Below the pieces are notes generated by a model, which was not told where the DNA came from, did no database searches, and worked only from the letters and a program-made list of their open reading frames with translations. Source: Caldilineaceae bacterium (lineage in GTDB: Bacteria; Chloroflexota; Anaerolineae; Caldilineales; Caldilineaceae). Taken from it: a stretch of DNA of 10,259 bases. The stretch spans positions 1-10,259 of the forward strand of contig JAHEML010000055.1 in the NCBI GenBank assembly GCA_024643705.1, written 5' to 3'. The number at the start of each line of letters is the position of its first letter. The first letter of the stretch is position 1. Below, piece after piece: positions 5,465 through 10,259 of the stretch. A program made the translations under genes and the position numbers.

Positions 5465-8137
5465 TCAGCCCTTCACCACTACCCCCGTGCTCCCGTCTAC
5501 TGTGATTGTCTCCCCATCGTTAATATAGCGGGTTGCACCCACCACATTGACCACCGCAGGCAGGCCATATTCCCGCGCTACAATTGCCCCGTGGGAGAGC
5601 TGGCCGCCTATTTCCAGCACCACCCCACTCACAAGAGCGAAGGCAGGTGTCCAGCCAGGGTCGGTGGCCCGGGTAACCAGAATGTCGCCTGGTTCCAGAC
5701 TGGCGGTCTCCTGTGGCGAAAGGATGACCCGCGCCCTGCCTGTCACCCGCCCACCGCTGGCTGCGATTCCGGTCAGCATGTTTTCATCTTCGATGGCGGC
5801 CATCACTGGCCTCCCCGCAGCGTCTAACGCTTCTGGAAAAGCGGGTTGGGCCATCCAGTGTTCCCAGGCGGCGCGCCGGGCCTGGGCCGTGGCGGACAGA
5901 CCACCAGGCAGATCGATAGAGCCACCTCCGGCGACGACGGCGGCGATCTCCTCCTTTACCAGAAAGAAGAAATCGTCGGCGTTATCCAGCCAGCCACGCT
6001 CGGCCCAACGCGCTGCCAGCAGCCCATAGCAGTGGCGCACAGGCAACATCAACTTGACCAGATAGTGCTGGCCGTTGTCCCGCATGCGCACCAGATGGTG
6101 CAACCGTTTCAGGCTGGAACGGAAAAAGGGCTTCTGCCAAAAGTTCAACTGACTTTCCACCTCGGCCACCGCCGCAGCGTGCTGCACTCGTTGGCGCTCC
6201 TCCGCGCCGCTGGGGTCAAAATCGCCGCCCACCCGCAAATATCCCGTAATCTGCTCGACAACCAGCGACGGCTGCTCAATCCAGCGGGCGTGCAGATATT
6301 CGGCCTCGCTGGCGCAGCGGTGCCCGTGGCGTTGCAGAAAGCGCTGGATCAACGCCAACGCTGGGGTCGCGGCGGGCGTGATCTGTAACTGCTCCCAGGC
6401 CGTCTGCGGGTCGTTCTCCAACAACAAATTCTCCAGCCCCGCGGCTCGAAGGCTCTGGGCAATCCCCCACAAAGCTGGGACCAATTCGGACTGCATTATC
6501 CCGTCGATACCAGTCACCAACCGCTGAGAAGCCGAACTGTCACCCAGAAAGCGCTTGAGCGTGCCACCCAACTGGGAAAAGGCGTTGGATGACTGGGACG
6601 TGCTGGCCGAGTGGGAATCGATTGTTCTGATGACTCTTGTCAGCCAGACGGTTTGGGCCTCGTGCCAAAGCTGTTGGTCGCTCAGATCACTCCGGTCGCG
6701 GGCCATCCACGCGTCCACATCTCGGTCGATCTGGGGGAATTCCTTCTCGTAGCTGGCGATCAACTGTGCCCAGCGCCGGTTCATCCCCACAAAGAGGGGT
6801 AGGCGGCGTAGCACTGTACCAAATTTCCAACCGGCGTAGCGTTCGATCAACTCTGCACCCATCCCCATCTCTTCCACAAATGAACTGGCGGGCATCCCAA
6901 AAGCCCGGTGCATGGCATAGGCAAGCCCCCCCTCGTTCATGTAGGCGTGGCCCTGTTCTCGGCGCATCCACTCGATCTCGTCCAGCCACGGCTCGTTGAT
7001 GGCAGAAAAGATATCGCCCATATTCTTCTCCGTAATCGGCTTCCACTCGCTCCAGGTGAGAGGCGTAACCGGATCGGGCCAGCGCTCGCCCAAATCCGAC
7101 GACCCCCATTGGTCATACGCCCGGGATGGTTTGGATAAAAGGGGCGGCCACGCGTCGTCGCCAGGAACTTGGCTGGGCCGGGCTGTTGTCGTCACCGGGC
7201 GGGACTGAAGAACGTATACCCTGTTGTCGGCAATGGCCCACTCCACATCTTGCGGGGCGTTGAAATGTTGCTCGATACGCCGTCCCAGCCCGGCCAATGT
7301 GCCTACTTGTGCATCGGTCAAAGCGCGCTGCTGCTGGCGGGCAGAGTCCACGGTCACTTCTACCGTGCCCCCAGCCCCTGGGCCATTCTGGGTCGCGGTC
7401 ATCACCGCTTTGTCGCCGATACTCACTTCCAGCAGACCACCACTCTCCTTCGCCGCCACATACGTGTCCGGGTTCACTTGACCGGAAACTAGCGCCTCGC
7501 CCAGCCCCCAGGTGGCGTTGATGATCACCTGATCGTCGTCGCCCGTCACCGGGTTGACGGTAAAGAACACCCCAGCCACCTCCGCGGCAACCATCTCCTG
7601 CACAACAACCGCCAGGCTCACCTCATCCGGCGCGATCGACTGGCGCTGACGATAAGCGATGGCCCTTCCTGTCCACAGGCTAGACCAACACCGCACCACT
7701 GCGTCCAGGAGAGCGTCTGGGCCAACGACATGCAAGAAGGTATCTTGCTGGCCTGCGAAGGAAGCGTCGGGCAAGTCTTCGGCAGTGGCCGACGAGCGCA
7801 CGGCCACAGGCGTGCCATCAGGGAAGGCGTGGGCGTAGGCGGCCAGAATATCCGCGGCCAGGTCGTCGGGAAGGCTGGCCTGGGCAAAGAGGCCGCGTAT
7901 CTTCTCGGACGCCTGGTCGAAGGAGCGGGGATCGGATGGGCTGATTGCGTCCACCGCGGCGATTATGGCTGGGGCAAGTTCGTTGGCTGCCACAAATTGA
8001 TCATACCCGTCCGTAGTAATCACAAAACCACCGGGCACTTGAAAGCCTCCCCGGATCAACTCGGAGAGATTGGCCCCCTTGCCACCGGCGTTGGCAAGAG
8101 CTAAGTCCGGGCTAGAGAGTGGGAAAATATAGTTCAT
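5465..8137 (-). CDS. ATP-grasp / phosphohistidine phosphotransferase, rifampin-phosphotransferase-like (PEP-synthase family)
   Basis: Uses ATP to phosphorylate a swinging histidine and passes the phosphate to a small substrate. Three parts are seen. An N-terminal PPDK_N ATP-grasp domain (about 1-320) has GGKGANLSEL with Lys20, VAVRSSATAEDLPDASFAGQQDT with Arg114, and Glu299/Gln311/Arg313 in QDVEW...VLQSRPV. A variable substrate domain spans about 325-755, including GHRCASEAEYLHARW near 605. The C-terminal mobile domain (about 790-888) has GGQLSHGAIVAREYGLPAVV and catalytic His849. The TIM-barrel pyruvate domain of true PEP synthase is missing and the His domain is last, exactly as in rifampin phosphotransferases (about 870 aa); total length is 890. 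The start is supported by GAGGAGA just upstream. The variable domain is divergent, so the substrate may not be rifamycin. No rifamycin-associated promoter element is seen upstream. Confidence 0.88.
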   Translation of the reverse strand: MNYIFPLSSPDLALANAGGKGANLSELIRGGFQVPGGFVITTDGYDQFVAANELAPAIIAAVDAISPSDPRSFDQASEKIRGLFAQASLPDDLAADILAAYAHAFPDGTPVAVRSSATAEDLPDASFAGQQDTFLHVVGPDALLDAVVRCWSSLWTGRAIAYRQRQSIAPDEVSLAVVVQEMVAAEVAGVFFTVNPVTGDDDQVIINATWGLGEALVSGQVNPDTYVAAKESGGLLEVSIGDKAVMTATQNGPGAGGTVEVTVDSARQQQRALTDAQVGTLAGLGRRIEQHFNAPQDVEWAIADNRVYVLQSRPVTTTARPSQVPGDDAWPPLLSKPSRAYDQWGSSDLGERWPDPVTPLTWSEWKPITEKNMGDIFSAINEPWLDEIEWMRREQGHAYMNEGGLAYAMHRAFGMPASSFVEEMGMGAELIERYAGWKFGTVLRRLPLFVGMNRRWAQLIASYEKEFPQIDRDVDAWMARDRSDLSDQQLWHEAQTVWLTRVIRTIDSHSASTSQSSNAFSQLGGTLKRFLGDSSASQRLVTGIDGIMQSELVPALWGIAQSLRAAGLENLLLENDPQTAWEQLQITPAATPALALIQRFLQRHGHRCASEAEYLHARWIEQPSLVVEQITGYLRVGGDFDPSGAEERQRVQHAAAVAEVESQLNFWQKPFFRSSLKRLHHLVRMRDNGQHYLVKLMLPVRHCYGLLAARWAERGWLDNADDFFFLVKEEIAAVVAGGGSIDLPGGLSATAQARRAAWEHWMAQPAFPEALDAAGRPVMAAIEDENMLTGIAASGGRVTGRARVILSPQETASLEPGDILVTRATDPGWTPAFALVSGVVLEIGGQLSHGAIVAREYGLPAVVNVVGATRYINDGETITVDGSTGVVVKG

Positions 8138-8242
8138 TGGGTCTCCTCTCGTAAAATTTCTTCAGTTTCATCAGCGTCGGTCTGCTCACACGCCTGTTGG
8201 AATGTACCCGTCATAACACCGCAAACTCTTGCGCCTCGACCT

Positions 8243-8370
8243 CAATTGTACGAAACTACCAACCCTTTGCCACGAATCGCACAAATTTCACGAATAATTG
8301 AGCCAAATTCGTGGGCATTCGTGCAATTCGTGGCGAAAATCCGGTCAGCGGCTTGGTAGTTACAATTGTA
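8243..8370. repeat. 128-bp palindromic element made of CACGAAT heptamers
   Basis: Three heptamers on the left (CACGAAT 8271-8277, CACAAAT 8280-8286, CACGAAT 8289-8295) face three inverted copies on the right (ATTCGTG at 8307-8313, 8317-8323 and 8326-8332). The arms 8269-8295 and 8307-8334 pair almost throughout, with an 11-nt loop. An outer pair of arms, AACTACCAA (8254-8262) and TTGGTAGTT (8353-8361), and matching CAATTGTA at 8243-8250 and ACAATTGTA at 8362-8370 extend the symmetry. Similar TTCGTG-rich palindromes recur between genes in several bacterial genomes, so an interspersed repeat family is likely. It could also bind a regulator in this divergent promoter region. Confidence 0.75.
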
Positions 8371-8397
8371 CAATGTGTCCGACAATGGCAGGGCACG

Positions 8398-8426
8398 TTG
8401 CCAAGTAGGGATGCATCATCTATACT
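8398..8426 (+). promoter_or_regulatory. Sigma-70-type promoter candidate for the propeller gene
   Basis: TTGCCA (8398-8403) and TATACT (8421-8426) are separated by exactly 17 nt; each differs from consensus at one position. Transcription would start near 8433, giving a leader of about 118 nt. This is the best promoter match in the window. It lies 27 bases to the right of the palindromic element. Confidence 0.6.
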
Positions 8427-8550
8427 ACTTTAGCCCAAAGGGCACAAGCCAGCAAACCCCCCAGTGTAGCGGCAGACAAGGCATCAACCAAATTGCGTTT
8501 GCACAATCGGAATGCCCATCTATCTCTCCTCTTGCGTTGAAAGGAAAAAA

Positions 8551-9507
8551 ATGCCAAAAAAGATCAGCGGAAATCAACCCTTTGCATTCTCTCTTAGCAA
8601 TGACCTCTATACCCTGCCAGAGACTGTGGTGCCGTCCGAAGTCCGGTTGCACGGCGGCTTTGCCGTTGACAAGCGACCTGGATACGGCCATATCTATTAT
8701 GGGATGCCAGGCTGTGGCATTCTGCGCATTAGTGCTGACCTGACCAGCCAGGAATTGATAGAATTGCCGCCGAATTTGCAGGAAATCAACTTTCACAGCA
8801 CCAAGATCGGCGGTACTGATGCCGAACCCCGGCTCTTTCTGCCTGCCAACAACGATGGCTTTGTGGCGGTGATGACCCTGGACGGAGATGTGGAATACAC
8901 CTTGTCCCGGCCCGAATTCGCCGAATATGCAGACGCCGCAGCCCCCTACAAACCCACCGACACCGTGCCTCTGGGCGATCAGCTACTGGTGGCAGACGGT
9001 TACGGCTCCAACTACATTTCCACGGCAGACCTGCCCAGCCGCAGTTGGCGCAGCACTTTTGGGGGTAAGACGATCGATCCCACCGAAGACGGCAAGTTTG
9101 GCACAGCTCACGGCTTCAATCGCACACCCAGCGGCTTTCTGGCAGTTGCAGATCGGCTCAACTCCCGCATTCAGGTACACAGCCACGACGGCCACTTCCA
9201 CGCCAGCCACCCCATGCCCGCCGACTCCCGGCCCTGTGGCATCGACTTTGTGGAGTGGCTAGGGCACACCTACGCTGTCATCGGCAGCCTGGACGACCCG
9301 GACAAAGCCAACCGGCCCGCACCCATTTATGTGGTAGATTGGGCGACCTACCAGGTGATCTCCACCATCCGTCCCAAAGAAGAACTGGGGGTCGAACTGG
9401 CAGATCACATCCACAACGTGATCTGGCACGTCCACAACGGGCGGCTCTTCCTCGTCTGCCAAGCATGGAACCCTGGACACTATTTTGTGCTGGAAATGGC
9501 AGGATAG
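8551..9507 (+). CDS. NHL-like beta-propeller protein of unknown function
   Basis: A 318-residue protein without a signal peptide or membrane segment, so probably cytoplasmic. Several blade-like repeats are visible, the clearest being GTAHGFNRTPSGFLAVADRLNSRIQVHSHDG (residues 184-214), a typical NHL-repeat strand pattern. Weaker copies lie around 34-60, 95-112, 142-160, 238-262 and 296-315. About six blades would fit the length. It is rich in histidine (34, 82, 187, 210, 212, 215, 217, 220, 286, 288, 293), notably DHIHNVIWHVHNG at 285-297, which could bind metal as in peptidyl-hydroxyglycine lyase-like propellers; that is inference. I chose the ATG at 8551 because AAGGA precedes it; an ATG at 8512 in the same frame would add 13 residues but lacks a good ribosome site. 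It is followed after 95 bases by the aldo/keto reductase on the same strand. No specific reaction is claimed. Confidence 0.8.
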   Translation: MPKKISGNQPFAFSLSNDLYTLPETVVPSEVRLHGGFAVDKRPGYGHIYYGMPGCGILRISADLTSQELIELPPNLQEINFHSTKIGGTDAEPRLFLPANNDGFVAVMTLDGDVEYTLSRPEFAEYADAAAPYKPTDTVPLGDQLLVADGYGSNYISTADLPSRSWRSTFGGKTIDPTEDGKFGTAHGFNRTPSGFLAVADRLNSRIQVHSHDGHFHASHPMPADSRPCGIDFVEWLGHTYAVIGSLDDPDKANRPAPIYVVDWATYQVISTIRPKEELGVELADHIHNVIWHVHNGRLFLVCQAWNPGHYFVLEMAG

Positions 9508-9515
9508 GAAGGCGA

Positions 9516-9540
9516 AAGGCAAAAGGTCAAGGCAAAAGTC
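9516..9540 (+). repeat. Short tandem repeat after the propeller gene
   Basis: AAGGCAAAAGGTC (9516-9528) is followed directly by AAGGCAAAAGTC (9529-9540), a near-perfect tandem copy lacking one G. The second unit runs into the left arm of the following hairpin. Confidence 0.6.
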
Positions 9541-9584
9541 GTTGATGCCTGCCCTCTCGGCCCTGTGGTATCAGCGACTTTTGC
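9532..9584. terminator. Hairpin between the propeller and aldo/keto reductase genes
   Basis: Arms 9532-9549 and 9567-9584 (18 nt each) pair at 16 of 18 positions and enclose a 17-nt loop. The CTTTTGC at the right end lies inside the stem rather than after it, so termination is plausible but not textbook. It lies 25 bases after the propeller stop and 18 bases before the next start. Confidence 0.45.
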
Positions 9585-9602
9585 AAGGGAAACTAAACCC
9601 GA

Positions 9603-10259
9603 ATGCGTATCACCCCCATTCCTCAAACCGATCTTTTGCCGACGGCCATTTCTCTGGGCACGGCAACCTTTGGTAACGGGATTCCGCCAGCGGACGCTTT
9701 TTCGCTGATGGACACCTACGTAGCTTGCGGCGGTAATTTCATCGACACCGCTGCTGTCTACGCCAACTGGCTGCCCGGCGAGAAAAACAGCAGCGAAAAG
9801 ACAATTGGCCGTTGGCTGGCACGAACGGGCCAGCGGCCCAACATTGTGCTGGCAACCAAAGGCGGCCATCCCAATCTGGCAACCATGCACGTTTCCCGCA
9901 TGTCTCCCGCCGAGATTGTGACCGATGTGGAGACAAGCCTGCGCAATCTGCAAACCGACTGGATCGACCTCTACTGGCTCCACCGGGATGACCCGGCACG
10001 ACCTGTTTCTGAAATTATCGACACGCTGCACGGGCAGGTGTTGGCGGGGACTATCCGCTACTTTGGTTGCTCCAACTGGCCGGTGGAGCGGATTGCCGCC
10101 GCCCAAACCTACGCAGCACAGCAGGGCATTACAGGCTTTGTCGCCAACCAGATGCGCTGGAGCTTGGCAAAGACCGATCACAATGCCATCGGCGACCCAA
10201 CAACGGTGACCATGGACGCAGCCACCCTGGCTTTTCACAAAGAGACGGGGCTGGCTGCC
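9603..10259 (+). CDS. Aldo/keto reductase, 3'-truncated by the window
   Basis: NAD(P)H-dependent oxidoreductase of the (beta/alpha)8-barrel aldo/keto reductase superfamily; the substrate cannot be told. The first 219 residues are visible and the frame is still open at the last base. The full catalytic tetrad is seen: Asp48 and Tyr53 in GGNFIDTAAVYANW (43-56), Lys86 in VLATKGGHP (82-90) and His127 in DLYWLHRDDP (122-131). FGCSNWPVERI (154-164) is the usual loop after strand 5 or 6, followed by ANQMRWSLAK (181-190). The C-terminal part that carries the cofactor phosphate-binding residues lies outside. The ATG at 9603 gives the expected N-terminus (SLGTATFGNG at 17-26). The ribosome site is weak: AAGGGA lies about 14 bases upstream. 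It sits in the same direction as the propeller gene, separated by a hairpin. Confidence 0.93.
   Translation, partial: MRITPIPQTDLLPTAISLGTATFGNGIPPADAFSLMDTYVACGGNFIDTAAVYANWLPGEKNSSEKTIGRWLARTGQRPNIVLATKGGHPNLATMHVSRMSPAEIVTDVETSLRNLQTDWIDLYWLHRDDPARPVSEIIDTLHGQVLAGTIRYFGCSNWPVERIAAAQTYAAQQGITGFVANQMRWSLAKTDHNAIGDPTTVTMDAATLAFHKETGLAA

Larger units (their letters stand above)
8138..8550. other. Divergent intergenic region between the RPH-like and propeller genes
   Basis: About 410 bases with no credible gene. From left to right it holds the Shine-Dalgarno of the minus-strand gene (TCTCCTC on the plus strand, 8142-8148), a 128-bp palindromic element (8243-8370), a plus-strand promoter candidate (8398-8426), a small GCCC-AAA-GGGC hairpin (8433-8443), and the AAGGA ribosome site (8541-8545) of the propeller gene. 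I see no clear promoter for the minus-strand gene. Confidence 0.6.

Noticed and set aside
6687..7109. Long minus-strand open frame inside the RPH-like gene
   Set aside because: It is a different frame of a gene whose conserved motifs run continuously through the region; no family features of its own.
8138..8242. Rifamycin-associated element (inverted repeat known before some rph genes) upstream of the RPH-like gene
   Set aside because: No GC-rich perfect inverted repeat of that type is present.
8269..8334. CRISPR-like array from the repeated CACGAAT units
   Set aside because: Units are only seven bases, spaced by two or three bases, and half are inverted; there are no spacers or cas genes.
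8512..8550. Upstream ATG for the propeller protein
   Set aside because: It lacks a good ribosome site and adds residues with no family character; the ATG at 8551 has AAGGA at the right distance.

Overview
The window is a moderately GC-rich stretch of a bacterial chromosome, most likely from a Chloroflexota (Caldilinea/Anaerolinea-like) lineage. That assignment is an inference. It rests on the long Thr/Pro/Ser linker of the secreted protein at 3985-5229, on that protein's 'LYLPFVGR'-type C-terminal tail (a style I associate with secreted Chloroflexota proteins), and on the abundance of long near-perfect hairpins between genes. No rRNA, tRNA, CRISPR array, prophage or complete insertion sequence is visible.

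Layout, left to right: the 3' part of a tyrosyl-tRNA synthetase gene (+), whose last codons are shifted by one extra G; a strong hairpin terminator and a second, 71-nt inverted repeat; a ~400-bp leader region with a recognisable promoter; fabI, enoyl-ACP reductase (+), ending in a perfect 22-bp hairpin; a beta-class DNA methyltransferase with no visible restriction partner (+); convergent to it, a MOSC-domain protein (-); an 84-nt palindromic element; a secreted AA10 lytic polysaccharide monooxygenase with a CBM2 module (-); an 890-residue ATP-grasp/phosphohistidine enzyme with rifampin-phosphotransferase-like architecture (-); a 128-bp palindromic element built from repeated CACGAAT heptamers, lying in a divergent intergenic region; a six-bladed-propeller (NHL-like) protein of unknown role (+); and the first two thirds of an aldo/keto reductase (+), cut by the window end.

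The genes do not form one pathway. TyrS and FabI are housekeeping genes, each with its own terminator. The LPMO indicates extracellular attack on cellulose or chitin. The RPH-like enzyme suggests small-molecule phosphorylation, possibly antibiotic inactivation. The methyltransferase looks solitary. I do not see a convincing new multi-gene system. The points most worth following up are the three different long palindromic elements between genes, the tyrS frameshift, the LPMO with its unusual C-terminal tail, and the RPH-like enzyme.
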